Below, piece by piece: positions 33,412-45,105 of a DNA stretch of 64,000 bases. The notes below the pieces were generated by a model. That model was not told the origin of the DNA. It saw only the letters and a list, made by a program, of their open reading frames with translations, and ran no database searches. The position numbers and the translations under genes are program-made. How positions within the stretch are numbered: position 1 is the first letter of the stretch; each line of letters starts with the position of its first letter. The stretch is from Diadophis punctatus similis (lineage: Eukaryota; Chordata; Lepidosauria; Squamata; Dipsadidae), in contig JALIGW010000003.1 in the NCBI GenBank assembly GCA_023053685.1, positions 145,523,665 through 145,587,664 of the forward strand, in the 5' to 3' direction.

Positions 33412-34806
33412 GAGAGATGGGGAACCAAATACTTGGTAAGAGGCTACGTGGTTTCTTTCCTTTCTCTCTCCTTGCTGCCTGCCCGGTTTAATGATCTGAT
33501 TAGATTAGAGTAGTAGAGGCTATTATCAGATGAGTGCTTAGTGTCTCAATTGTCAAAATGCAAACCAGTTTGAAACTACAACACATTGTAGCATCTCAGA
33601 AATGGCGAGGCACCGGCTTCTTGCCACATTCTTAGTCCGTCCCTCTCCCAATTAGCATAAAAGTTATAAAATGCTCAAAAGTATTAACAAAATTAAGTAA
33701 GGTTTTCTGGTGAATTTCTTACAATGTTCCTGTTACTAGGATTTCAAAAAAAAATGATTATATCTGTAATTACTACAATTGTTGGTTACCAAATCACTGG
33801 CGTTGAACTTGGGTTTTAAAGCTGCAATGCTTTTCATGCTTATTTGGAAATTACACAAAGTGGGTGTGGCGGACCCAGAGCTCCCACTTCTTCGCAACAG
33901 CCGAGGACCTCTTCCTCTTGGAGCTCCAAGCTGCAGGGAGGGGGGATTGCTGCAATGCCGGCAGCTTCGGGGGCTCCTTCGCTCAGTGGTTTGTTTTCTT
34001 ATCTCTATGCAGCTACACCGACTTTGTCCTTAAAGGCTGCTCTGTGCCTTTTGATCGTTCTCGGGTGTGGAGAAAAGCGACCCTGTGAAGGGACCGAGCC
34101 TGCTGCTGAACTTGGAAGCTGAGAGGCTTCTTTTCTACCCAGCTGCTGGCAAGCTGCCTCCTACCCTGGGCCTCCGCTCACTCCCACCCACTGCCTCACC
34201 GAGAGAGAATCCAGATTTTAAGGCATTTGGCAACTTTAAGGCATTTGGAAAGAAGGGTCTTAGATCCAAGTGAAAAGTTGCCAAATGCCAAAAAAGTGTT
34301 TTCCTCTCCTGCTTTCCCGATGCACATTGGAGAGCTGTGTGCTCTCCTCCTCCTCCTTCTCAGCAGACTCAGCTTCTCTTTCCACACAGCGCCGGTCACA
34401 CACCCCGTTTTTTGAATCGGGGAGGGGATTGTGCCGCTGCCTCCCAAAAACACTTTCCTTCCCTTCTCCAAACGACCCAGGTGGAGGGCAATCGGTTTCT
34501 GCTCCTGGCCCGGAAGACGTTTTTGCGCAGAAGCAAAAACAAGCAAAAAATAGCAAGAAGCCAAAAACAAGATGGCAGTGCATGCGCAGTGCTGGAAACT
34601 CAGCTTCTGCGCATGCGTAGAAGAAAAACCCCGGAAAAAAATTCCTAAAAAAAATTCTGAAAAAGAATTCTGAAAAAAATAAAAAAAGAGGGTGGCGCCC
34701 ACAGATCGGCACCGACCGAACCAGTTCCGTGATGTCATTGTGACGTCACCAGCAGGTTGCTACCGGTTTGGGCAAACCGGTCCGAACCGGGAGGAATCCA
34801 CCTCTG

Positions 34807-34935
34807 ATAACTGAGTATCACCTGCATACAGAGACCAAACCCCAAATTAACTGATGAGTTCATTAAGTAGTTTCATGTAAATATTAAACAGGAGGGCTTC
34901 TAGCATTGAAGCCTGAAGCACCCCACATAGCCAGT
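34807..34935 (-). pseudogene. CR1/L2 LINE RT, motif B to catalytic box
   Basis: In one minus-strand frame the peptide contains GVLQASMLEALLFNIYMKLL, a stop, then FGVWSLYAGDTQL. These equal the CR1/L2 RT blocks GVPQGSVLGPLLFNIYM and the YADDTQL catalytic box, with the first catalytic Asp replaced by Gly. The copy is inactive. The hAT-like element at 31735-34806 splits it immediately after TQL. Confidence 0.85.
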
Positions 34936-35260
34936 TCAGAAGGTTGGCAATATCAAAAGCCACTTAAGAGATCAGATTTCCATGGGAGGTATGCCAAACT
35001 GGAGATACTTCTACAAAAGTAGAGCTGATGACTGCAGCAAAGACCAAAAAACCAGTGAATAGACTGGATTTAAAAAAGGATGGGAGATTGCCCATATGTG
35101 CTCAAGACAGCTGTTCTAGGTAGGCTTCTGAGGATTTGAATGACGGGAGATGACGGGATCAAACGGGATCTTGCTGACAACTGTGGCAGAGACTTTTAAA
35201 GGACAACGTTGCCTGGCAGTGAGATGGGTGGCATATAAATTTAATAAACAAATAATAAAT
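34936..35260. other. Further LINE-related remnant
   Basis: Minus-strand sequence upstream of the RT block is frameshifted beyond confident reading. At 35210-35260 a + strand LINE-like 3' tail (GAGATGGGTGGCATATAAAT, AATAAACAAATAATAAATAA) is visible, opposite in direction to the RT remnant, so more than one element is present. Confidence 0.4.
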
Positions 35261-38200
35261 AATGTTCACGAATCTCACTTTCAGAAATTACCTATTAACC
35301 ATCTTAAAGCTACTAGACATCCTCAGAATAACAAGTTTGAAAAGTCTTCATCAAATGAGTTTATTTTCAACTCTGAACAAAAGGAAATGTAATTATAAGA
35401 TTAAAAACCTACAGATTTGAAATAAACAGCAAAGAGCTAAATAAGTTTTTGATCTAAGAAAGTTATGAATAGATTAAGGATCCAGATAAATTTGGAATAT
35501 TTAAGATTTTTTAGTTAACTATAAAAAAAGAAATAGGTTATTGTGGGAAATATACTTATTTTGCTATCCTGGGTTGTGAAATAGATTAAGTGGTGATTTT
35601 AGAAACTGGACGTTAGGAGGGACTAAGATTCTAAGCAGAAGAGAGAAAAAAACACAAGTGGTTCTTGGTGTCAGTTAATATTGAGACTTACAAAAAGATA
35701 CCAAACGTTATCAGAAATATAACATTTAAATGAGATATTTGAAGAATGGAACCAGAACTTTTTAGGATATAATTTTACCATGATGCTTCTGCTTTTATAT
35801 TTTAAATATCCCATACAACTGTATTTTCTTCGAAAGGCAACTTATAAATGCTTTAAGAAATAAAGGAAGAAACGCAACATTATTTTTAAAAAAGGAGATT
35901 TCCCCTCCTGTTTTCCACCTTCCCTCCATCCCACCTTACCCATATTTGTTTCTAAGAGTTTGACATCCCATTTTGGGGATACAGATGGGAGTAAGTGATA
36001 GGATGACATGTGTTCTGTAGAAAAATGCCATTCCATTACTGGATGATCACAATACGACCCTAGGTAAATATAATCAAGTAAGGTCAAGAACTATAGCTAG
36101 ATTACTACTTTTAATATACCAGTTTGGAAGAAGCGTATACATGTATTCAGACTAAACAAATGTAGAAAATCATAGCAAATAGTATTGCATTAATCACTCT
36201 TGTGCAACTGTTACCACACCAAAAAAAAATTCAAAGCAAAAAATAGCTGTCAAAGCATACATTGAATCAATTTCGAATTGAACAGAAAATTATTTCCCAT
36301 TTCCAACAGTGCTCACTTGAAGTGATCTTAAACCTCTGGAAAAGAATTCCCCAATTTAAGAATTTCTGAAGTCTAATTACAAGTAATTATAGCTTTTCAT
36401 TTGCAACATGATGAAATAATTTGATTCTTTTTACAAGAGGTCTGGCTTAGCTCAAAACAGACAAGTTCTTCTGCTACGAGTTAGTACACAAAGACAATAA
36501 AGATCCTTCTTGCAAGAAAATCAGGCATACATGCTGGCCATAAATCATAAGATTCAGGATTCCAGCAAAGAAAAAAGAAAAAAAAAGTGCCATTCATTTC
36601 CATAGCACATGAGTGAAATAAAATAAACAGACCACTGATGTTCTTGGCTTTCAAATAGAAGCTGTGTAAGATTGAAAGAAGAAAAATAAAACAAGCACCA
36701 TAACAATTACCTTAACAAACAATCTGTTTTAAAGAGAAAAAGAGGAAATGGAGTGAAAACAATTCTTATGATAGAAAACCAAACACAACCTACCCAAAGC
36801 GAAGTTAAAACTAAATATTATTTTAAAGTTGTTTTATCATTACATGTTGCCTTTAATTTTTCTCCTTTCAAAAAGAAACCCTTTTAGTACATAAAAATAA
36901 ATTGTAATCAGATATATTATATCTTTAAGACTGACTTGCAATCGCTCCAAATTAAAACCTGAAAACCCAATACAGACAATGTAAAAAAAAACCAATTTAG
37001 ATCATCAGTACTGCATTATATGGTGCTATACACAGCCAACGACAAAAACAGAATAATATATGAACTGCCATTTGATCATCACTGAAATGTACCCAGTTAC
37101 GTTGATTAAAATGCTTGAATATAGATGTGGACCCACAAAAATGCATATCTAACTACTCCAATAATATTCTCAGCATCCAACCTAGGACAGGATGTGCCTT
37201 TCCATTACCTCTCAGCAGGGATAAGAATTTGCATTCACATACAAGCAATTGTCACTCTTTCTGGATCAGAAAGCAAAATCTCTAGCCACAACCATCAGTA
37301 GGATAAATGCTTATGTACCAACAGAAACAGCACCCTGACTCTGTTCTAACAATCTAACAATACAACATACATGCCATCATATTAACCTATTTTAGGCATG
37401 CCCACTTTTGCAAACAGCAACAAAAGAAATAAGAAGGGTAACACTCAAGAGTATAATGATGAACTAATATACTTACTCTGTACTACTAGATGCTAAGAGA
37501 GAAAAAGATACAATGCAATTATATCTCATTCATGATGTCTTTATCAAACTCTGTTAGGCAATTTGTAGTCCATGTGCAGGATCCAAAAAATCAGCCTATG
37601 GCAACATTTCAAAAATAACTTCTGTTATTTAAAAAACCTTAAAACTTTAAGGAACTTAATTTGAGGCAATATCAACTTTATTAAGAAATTCTGACTATAT
37701 CTGAAAATGAGACTTACAGTTTGGTAGCCATACCAAGCCTCATCCTAACCAAGGTCTTGGATTAACTTTATCAGCTACTCATTCAGTGATTTAGAAATAA
37801 GAAAAATTATCCCACAAATCTCTAGAACCCAAACTAATGTCAAGAATCTAACTTTGTGGAGGAATATCATCAGTGTACAAAAAAATGTGAAACACCTTCA
37901 CCATCCATAGGACTTGGCCATCTAAAACATTGTTTTATTTTAATTGTTCTTTGCCTAGTATCTATCAGTTCAGTTGGGACTACAACTCCTTCAATTCTTG
38001 GTCACCAGCCAACTTGCCTGGAATATGGGGATTGAAATGTTAGGTGGCCCATGCATTGTTATTGTTCTTCTGATTGCTTTTTATTTATTCTTGGCATCCA
38101 GTGTAGATGCTTATGTTGTGTCATTGATTTTACTGCTTTAAATAGGTTGTGAGTTGCCCACAGTCACACCTGCAAGATGGGTAGCCACATGAACTGATTT

Positions 38201-39648
38201 AATTAATAATAAATAAATAAAAGAAACAATTGAGGGTTGCAGTCTAAACACATTTGAAGCATCCCACATTGGAGGAGGTGTTTTACTTCAAACACTGCAT
38301 TAACTAAAAATAAGTACTCTTTTTAAAAAACCTAAGACGGTATTATGGCATTAAAAAAAATAACTGGCTATCTTCCATAGAAACTGAATACATTCAACTT
38401 TGTTCAAGAAAAAGAGAGGCAACTAATTAATTCATAAGTAACTTGGGTAATTCTACAGTCCAATTAATAGAACTGCTATAGATATTTTGCCTAATGAATG
38501 GCTCCGGTATTATTTGATACAACTGCTTTAATGGTTTCACATACAGGAATTGAATAGTCTTCTTGAGTAAACTTGCTGAAAATTTTAACATGCCTTATGA
38601 AATCTGGTTGTGTCTTGACCGAGAAAACATACTCACCATTGGCTTTGAGACAGCAATAATATATTTGTCTCAAAGTTATTTTAACTCTGAGAATATGCTT
38701 ATGAATAATGACTAGTTTCTTAATTGAGCCAATAATCAACAATTTAGAAGGAAGCATTCTAATCTCCAAACAATTTTATATTCACTCTTTGTAAAGTCAG
38801 CAGTTGCTTTTTCAGAAGCTTACTTCTTACCAGTTACTAGTAAGGATTTACTAGTTAATCAGACCTTGTGAATACAGTGAATGAAAGATTAGAAAATCTT
38901 TTCATAGAAAAGATTAGGACAAATCTCATAGGACAAAAAGATCTTCTCTCTCCCCCCCCCCACGCATGTGTAACTTATTGAGGAGGGGTCCTTACCTCCT
39001 CCTCTTCTGAGATAGCTGAAAACAGTTCCAGGAACAATTACCCAGAAAAGGATAGCAGGAAGGTTGATTTCAGTCAAATCTGAGGCCACACTCACCTGCA
39101 TCTAGGTTGCCATGTCTACATCTAGGTTGCTTGCAGGGCACTTTCTCATCACACTTGGGGGAACCTAATATTCATGTAGCAAAAGCTCAATATAAAAGGG
39201 AAGGAGAGTTTCTAAACGAAGAGGTGATGGAGCTTACAGTTTTAGTTGCAGTAATTTATTCTGTCAGTCCATGCAAGAAAGCCCATGCAGAAAAAAGCAG
39301 GAGGAAAATATATGGAAACTAATAAGATAGCAAGAGTCTGACACTGAAACAAACTTTTTGAACTTAATCTTTTAATGGGGTTCTACACAGGCAGAGACGG
39401 AAATGATAGTGAGGACAATGGAAAATGTATCTTCTGCCTAAGGTTGCAAAAGTCTATCGATCCACCCCAAAGGGAATGTGTAGTTGTGTTGTTCTTCACA
39501 TTTGCTGGTATAGCTTGGTTGATTGTCATATTTCTGTGGATATACCATCAGATCTTGTAGTCTTCTGACTTCGTAATGACCACAATGCTGATCTAACTTC
39601 ACTTTCTAGTACTAGAGGTTCATGGAAATAGAGAATATTTTGATCCTG
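35261..39648. other. AT-rich unannotated DNA
   Basis: 4.4 kb without a recognised gene. A LINE-like 3' tail may lie near 38095-38220 (GGTTGTGAGTTGCCC, AATAATAAATAAATAA). A decayed GGGACTACAACTCC motif near 37975 may be an old MITE end. A 92-codon minus-strand frame at 38491-38769 has no recognised domain. Confidence 0.5.
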
Positions 39649-39808
39649 AACGGCTCAAGGTTTATTCATCCTTCCATCCTTCCAAGGTCACTAAAATGAG
39701 GACCCAGATTGTTAGGAGCAATATGCTGATTCTGTAAACTGCTCAGAGAGTGCTATAAAGCACTATGGAGTAGTATATAAGTCTAAGTGCTACTGCTCTG
39801 TTGCTATT
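39649..39808 (+). mobile_element. SINE with CTATTG-type tail, 5'-truncated
   Basis: It contains GGCTCAAGG, CCTTCCATCCTTCCAAGG, AATGAGGACCCAGATTGTTA and CACTATGGAGTAGTATATAA, equal to the 3' two-thirds of the copy at 7581. The tRNA-like head is absent. Confidence 0.7.
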
Positions 39809-40511
39809 TCCTCTAAAATAGCTTAAATGTTGACATCTGTACTGTACAATATTTCAGCATATTCCTTCCATTTTTGTTTTATCTTTAAATCAGCTATTAT
39901 CTGTCCATTGACATCCTTTATCAAATCTAAGATTGGAACTTTCTTCTGAGTTCATAGATGTTCTGGAGGTTTTTGGGCTTTTTTCATGTAAGTTTCCATC
40001 TTCAATGTCTTTACATACGGTGTCAAAATAATACTTCTCTCTTCTAACAGTTCTGTAAAACTCAGTCTTTCTCTCTACCAAGACAAAGTATAGGGGGTGA
40101 ACTTTAACATCTTCCAAACAAATTATTTTCTTCTAACCCCTGCAGCCCCTCAGACATTCTCAAAATCTGTTCTGAAGGTTTGGATGTTGAAGGGAACAAG
40201 TTGGCAGCCTCGGGGGGGGGGAGGGAACTGCCTCCTCTCATTCCAACAATAGAGTTTCTACTAGCAAAAGCAAAACTGACCTCATCCAAAACTGAATGGG
40301 AAGCATATTTTTAATCTACAGAAAGCTGCCTAATACAGATTTAGAAAACTGATTCATCTAACTCAATGTGGTTTGCAACGAGCAAAAACAACATTTGAGA
40401 GTATCAGCAGGTTCTTCACAGTCCTACCAGGAAGACAATCTCCACATTCTGCACGCAAGGCATGTGACAATGGTCTTTTCATCAATTCTTAGCCTCACCT
40501 CCTCTTGTGCT
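39809..40511. other. Unannotated DNA
   Basis: No gene recognised; a poly(G) run of about 9 lies near 40214. Confidence 0.5.
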
Positions 40512-40912
40512 CTATTCTACACAGTAGTCCCAACTTAACGACTGCCCCGTTAAACAACTGTTCAAAGTTATGACAGTGTTGAAAAAGTAACTTGGTGACA
40601 GGTCCTGACACTGATGACCTATGCATCATACCCACAGTCACATATTCATGATTCGAGTACCTAACAACAGGCAAATGTTTATGAGCATCAGAGTCTCCTG
40701 CGCTCACATGAATGCTTCCAACAAGCAGAGTCAGTGGAGAAGCCAGCAGTAAAATCACAGTCCTATTATGTCTCATTTAACAGCTGCAGAGGATTCGCTT
40801 ATAAATCCATTGTCAAAAGGAGTCTCACTTAACAACCGCTTTTCTTAATGACAGAATTGCCAGGATCAATTGTGGTTGTCAGGATTAGCTGTAATTAATT
40901 GACAACTACGTT
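40512..40912 (-). mobile_element. Diverged member of the CAGGTAGTCCTCAACTTA family
   Basis: CAGTAGTCCCAACTTAACGA at one end, then CACTTAACAACCGCTTTTC and CCAGGATCAATTGTGGTTGT near the other. The order fits the reverse complement of the 15413 copy. The 3' boundary is uncertain. Confidence 0.5.
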
Positions 40913-40997
40913 TGTCAGGGAGGAACCAAAATCATCTCTTATTTAGCAAAGCATGCATTTCAAATGAAGCATAAACAGTAACACTGATCCCATAGAA

Positions 40998-41475
40998 CAG
41001 TGATGGTGAACCTTTTTTTGCTCGGGTACCAAAAGGGTGCTAGCGCACGCGTGTACCCACACCCATAATGCAATGCCCTCCCCCGCACATGCGCACAACA
41101 CCCGCGCTTCCCCCCCTGCGCATGCGCACAGGCCTCACTGAAGCCTACAGACTTCCGTTTGGCCCGTTGGGCCATTTTTAGCCGTCCCCAGGGTTCAGGA
41201 AAGCCTCCTGAAGCCTGGCGACGGCGAAAAATGGCCAAACGGAAGTTCGTTTCTGAACTTCCGGTTGGCCCGTTTGGCCATTTTTTGCCATCCCCAGGGT
41301 TCAGAAGGCTTTCCTGAAGCCTGGGGAGAGCGAAAATGGCCGAAAAGAAGGCAGAAAATCAGCTGGCCAGCGTGCGCATGCATGCTGGAGCTGACATAGG
41401 GCAACGCCTCGTGTGCCCTCAGATATGGCTCCGTGTGCCACCTGTGGCACACGTGCCATAGGTTCGCCATCACTG
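40998..41475 (+). mobile_element. 478-bp hAT-like MITE with perfect 8-bp duplication
   Basis: Ends CAGTGATGGTGAACCTTTTT and the complement GGTTCGCCATCACTG, flanked by CCATAGAA on both sides (40990-40997, 41476-41483). The interior is GC-rich, with internal repeats around CGTTTGGCCATTTTT / CTTCCGGTTGGCCCG and several GCGCATGCGCAC motifs. Open frames inside have no transposase signature. Confidence 0.93.
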
Positions 41476-41483
41476 CCATAGAA

Positions 41484-42129
41484 TAAGAGCACCCATAAGG
41501 CGTATATAAAATTGAAAGTTTATAGTTTATGTATCACACAACTGTGTCATTGATTAACTTTATCACATGAGCCTGCGAGAGGAAAAATAATAATCATCTT
41601 CATCTTGTGGTAGTTTAAAAACTTAAATATTTAACTATGACCTAAGCTAATCCACAAGGGTTATGCAAATAAATCAAAGGTGCCACACAGGACTGTTTTT
41701 GCTCAAAAAAAATCTAAAATGATTGTTCCATCAAAAATTATAATGATAAAAGAGTCAACAGGAAGCAATCATGTTTTATTATGCTTTTAATTATCATCAA
41801 ATGAGTATTGTAAGGAGAAAATGTTTTATAGTTTTTTAAGTCCAAAATGACAATTCTGTAAAAATAATGCTACAAAATATTTAAGGAACAATGAACAAAA
41901 CCAATATGTATGCAATCTAAGTCAAACAATTTTTCTTACCAAGAACATCATAAATGATACCTACTTGTCTTTACGTTGGAGTTTCAGTATTCATTTCTGA
42001 ACTTTAAATCTCTTCCTTCACTTGCCAATCATCATTCCTGGGGTATCATACAGTACCAAACCATACAGAAAAGAGAATGAAACAACATATAGCAGAAGAT
42101 AGAATCCCAATAAAATCTCAGAACTGTTT
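41484..42129. other. AT-rich unannotated DNA
   Basis: Nothing recognised. It ends at the L1 target site. Confidence 0.5.
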
Positions 42130-42141
42130 AAAAGAATTAGC
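42130..42141. repeat. L1 target-site duplication, left copy
   Basis: AAAAGAATTAGC here and again at 42751-42762 after the poly(A)-rich tail. Confidence 0.85.
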
Positions 42142-42750
42142 GGGGGACTTGCCCAAAAGCCAGGAAATACTGGATTATAATAAAGAATTGGTTAGAAGAA
42201 ATTACGAAACAAAAACTTGAGCTGAAACCGGAATTATTTCTACTGGGTATAATAAAAGAAAACCTTTGTAAAGAAATTTAATATATCATACTTCATATAA
42301 TAACCGCAACTAGAATTATTTTTGCTCAAAATTGGAAACAAGATAACACTCCTTCTGACGCAATGATAATAAAAAAGATGCTTGATTGTGCAGAGATGGA
42401 TAGGTTAACCATGGAACTAAAAGATAGAGAAGAAACGAAATATTATAAGATTTGGAATGCCTGGTACAATTGCTTAGAAAAGAGATGTAAAGTACATATT
42501 TAAGAGTTATATTAAAATGGAATAATTGTAATATCGCTACAAGTTAAAGGTAAAAGGCATTATGTATGTATATAAATAGTTATATAATATATACCGTAAT
42601 ATATATTATAATATATAGAATAGTAATCTATAAAAGTGGAAATTATGTAAATATGAGTGATACCAATATTGGAACGCTGTAAAGAGTGGAAATGTGGTGT
42701 AAAGGTTGGAAAATGTTTAATAAAAATTATTTTTAAAAAAAAAGAAAAGA
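42142..42750 (+). mobile_element. 5'-truncated LINE-1 insertion
   Basis: It has the C-terminal end of ORF2, a 3' UTR of about 215 bp and a tail TTTTTAAAAAAAAAGAAAAG. A 12-bp direct duplication flanks it (42130, 42751). The structure is that of target-primed reverse transcription with strong 5' truncation. The 3' UTR ends in TGTTTAATAAAAATTATTTT, with AATAAA as poly(A) signal. Confidence 0.88.
42183..42503 (+). pseudogene. LINE-1 ORF2 C-terminal remnant
   Basis: One frame reads ITKQKLELKPELFLLGI, an in-frame TAA at 42279, then ITATRIIFAQNWKQD and NAWYNCLEKR before a terminal stop at 42501. The LLGI and ITAxRxxxAxxW blocks are the conserved C-terminal segment of vertebrate L1 ORF2. The stop and missing N-terminus make it dead. 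Confidence 0.85.
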
Positions 42751-42762
42751 AAAAGAATTAGC
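42751..42762. repeat. L1 target-site duplication, right copy
   Basis: AAAAGAATTAGC, equal to 42130-42141. Confidence 0.85.
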
Positions 42763-42869
42763 AATGTTCACAAACTTACAAAATCAGGAAGGCCTTCAAT
42801 TGGCTTTGCTAATAATAGCAAAATGTTCCACAGACAAGAGCATTACATGCTCCTATCTGGCAGCATGTA

Positions 42870-43107
42870 ATAGCAATAGCAAGTAGACTTACATAACCGC
42901 TTCATAGTGCTTTTACAGCCCTCTCTAAGCAGTTTACAGAGTCAGCATATTGCCCCCAACAATCTGGGTGCTCATTTTACCCACCTCAGAAGGATGGAAG
43001 GCTGAGTCAACCTTGAGCCGGTGAGATTTGAACTGCCGAACTGCAGCTAGCAGTCAGCTGAAATAGCCTGCAGTGCTGCACTCTAACCACTGTGCCACCT
43101 CGGCTCC
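42870..43107 (-). mobile_element. tRNA-derived SINE with CTATTG tail, minus strand
   Basis: Full-length in reverse. TAGCAATAGC is the tail, then TTCATAGTGCTTTTACAGCC, CTTGAGCCGGTGAGATTTGA (B-box side) and TAACCACTGTGCCACCT (A box complement). Confidence 0.8.
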
Positions 43108-43272
43108 TCCTTAACAGTAATGGCTGTTACTATAGAGAGGAAGGATCAGCTTGTCCCCTAATTACACCATCATTTCTCCTACTTCTGCTTCCAAGCAGAA
43201 GTAAACTGAATGGGCAAATTATATAGTTAAACATTAAAAAGTAATTTGATATTAAGTCTAAGAAACATTATT

Positions 43273-43506
43273 TTGGCCTAGAGGTTAAAATACCAGGCTA
43301 GGAGACCATGTGTTCTTAGTCCCACTTAGACACAAAAGCCAGCTGGGCTACCTTGAACCGGTCACTCACTCTCAGCCCAACTCACCTCAGCAAGGAAAAT
43401 AGGAGGAGGAAGATGTGTTGGATATATTAATTGCCTTGAGTTATTTGTAAAATTAATAAAGTAGGGATATTAAACAAACAAATAAACAGTCAGTCAGTCA
43501 GTCAGT
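43273..43506 (+). mobile_element. tRNA-derived SINE (Sauria-like) with (CAGT)n after its tail
   Basis: TTGGCCTAGAGGTTAAAATA (A box), AGTCCCACTTAGACAC, GGTCACTCACTCTCAGCCCA and an AATAAAGTAGGGATATTAAA end. A short CAGT array follows at 43487-43506. Confidence 0.7.
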
Positions 43507-43594
43507 TTTCTTGGTTTGCTTGTCTAGCAATGCAAGCAATTAGTTATTTCTTATATATCTTCTTTATTTTTAGTCCTCTGGTACAAGAGGACTA

Positions 43595-44224
43595 CCGTAT
43601 TTTTCGGAGTATAAGACGCACCTTTTTCCTCCCTAAAAGTGGCTGAAAATTTGGGTGTGTCTTATACTTCAAATGTAGCTTTTTTTTCCAGCCCTAACTA
43701 GGTGCTAACAGATCTTCCCAGCTCTTACCTTGCAGGCTTTTTCATTGTTACTCTCTCCAAAGAATGTTTTTCCAGCCCTAAGTCTTTGCAGATTTTTTTT
43801 TCATTGCTCTACTTGCTCCGAATAAGTTTTTTTCCAGCCCTAACCAGGTGCTAACTATCTTCCCAGCTCTTACCGGCTTGCAGGCTCTTTCATTGTTACT
43901 CTCTCAGAAGAAGGTTTTTTTAAGTCCTAACCAGGGGATAAAATAATGTGCTGAAGCTGCTCCGAATAAGTTTTTTTCTAGCCCTAACCAGGTGCTAACG
44001 ATCTTCCCAGCTCTTACTGGCTTGCAGGTTCTTTCATTGTTATTCTCTCAGAAGAAGGTTTTTTTAAGTCCTAACCAGGGGATAAAATAATGTGCTGAAG
44101 CTGACCAGACTAAGGACGCTAGCCAGATGAATACCTGGTAGACAGATTGTTTTCCCTTATTTTCCTCCCCAAAAACTAAGGTGCGTCTTATACTCCGGTG
44201 CGTCTTATACTCCGAAAAATACGG
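43595..44224. mobile_element. Intact-ended TA-bordered element with 144-bp internal tandem repeat
   Basis: The termini CCGTATTTTTCGGAGTATAA and complement TATACTCCGAAAAATACGG are perfect, with TA on each side (43593-43594, 44225-44226). The sequence GGTGCGTCTTATACTCC is doubled at the right end, as also in the copy at 58451. The middle is a tandem repeat of about 144 bp (units start at 43815 and 43959, with a diverged earlier unit), containing CCAGCCCTAACCAGGTGCTA. No transposase. TA borders suggest Tc1/mariner-type mobilisation. Confidence 0.85.
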
Positions 44225-44368
44225 TAATTTTTTTTTATGTGAGCAGGAATGATAGGTACTAATACCATATTAAAACTGATAGGCTATATGTCAATTTCAT
44301 CTGTCCCCTAACTTTGTGTTATAGAATTTTTTTAAAAAAAATCATAGAGTTGCCTCAGAAACAAAAAA

Positions 44369-44604
44369 ATAGCAATAGCCCTTAGACTTATGTCCCGCCT
44401 CACAGTGCTTTACAACCCTCTCTAAGTGGTTTACAGAATCAGAATATTGCCCCCAACAATTTGGGTCCTCATTTTACCAATCTCTGAAAGATGGTTGAGT
44501 CAACCTTGAGCCAGTGAGAATCGAACTGCCGAACTGCAGGCAGCCTGCAGGCAGCAGAATTAGCCTGCAGTACTGCATTCTATCCACTGCACTACCACAG
44601 CTCT
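44369..44604 (-). mobile_element. tRNA-derived SINE with CTATTG tail, minus strand
   Basis: TAGCAATAGCCCTTAGACTT start, CAACCTTGAGCCAGTGAGAA, and CCACTGCACTACCACAG end (A box complement). A GCAGCCTGCAGGCAGC stretch inside is a local duplication. Confidence 0.75.
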
Positions 44605-45045
44605 GATAATTTTGCATATGGACATATAAATATACTGAGCTTGGCATTACTGAATGTCCTGTAGGCCTGAATTGTTTTTCCAAGATTAGCACTTTCAATT
44701 CACAGCAACACTTAATAATAGTTGCTAGTCTGTGACTTGAAAAATTGATGGTACACAGGTGAAGCAGAGATTTACATGGTTGAGGAATATGGGAAGGTCA
44801 AAAGCTGCAAGGCAGTTGAATTAAAAGTCAGGCACATTTGAAAAATAAAAATCTCACCAAGAAAATACACAACACAAAAGCAGACTGCAGTACATTATAG
44901 GCAGACAGAATAGTAGAGATTAAAGTCATCCTACTGAAAATAGATCTGACCAACTTAAACCAAACTGTTTTTGCTTAACAGATGTATTTGCATATCAGAC
45001 TATCTAATATACTTATTTATTCACCCTGGGGTAACATGCTGACTC

Positions 45046-45105
45046 AGGAATTCTGGGAGTCGAAGCCCACAAGTCATAAAGGGGCCATAGTTTATGAAAA
45101 GTGGG
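45046..45105. mobile_element. Half of a palindromic MITE (55247 type)
   Basis: CAGGAATTCTGGGAGTCGAA, CCCACAAGTCATAAAG and GCCATAGTTT match only the right arm of the hairpin at 55247-55392. The left arm is missing. Confidence 0.5.

Larger units (their letters stand above)
31735..34806. mobile_element. 3.07-kb non-autonomous hAT-like element
   Basis: The left end CAGGGGTGGGTTCTAAATTT and right end CCGAACCGGGAGGAATCCACCTCTG match the ends of the 324-bp relative at 56093-56416 (CAGGGGTGGGATCC..., GAACCAGGAGGAACCCACTCCTG). Flanks GTAACTGG and ATAACTGA share TAACTG, an eroded 8-bp duplication. Inside are a GGTGGGCATGGCTTCA minisatellite (31765-31905), a long CTTT tract, GC-rich sequence with two copies of GCCTGAACATACAGCCRCCGTG (about 32643 and 32821), a GGGA array and a right third with GCGCATGCG motifs. 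Many overlapping open frames up to 283 codons are low-complexity or Pro/Ser-rich, without a transposase motif. Confidence 0.75.

Noticed and set aside
38491..38769. 92-codon minus-strand frame as a host exon
   Set aside because: No domain, no clear splice borders and AT-rich composition; kept only as unproven.
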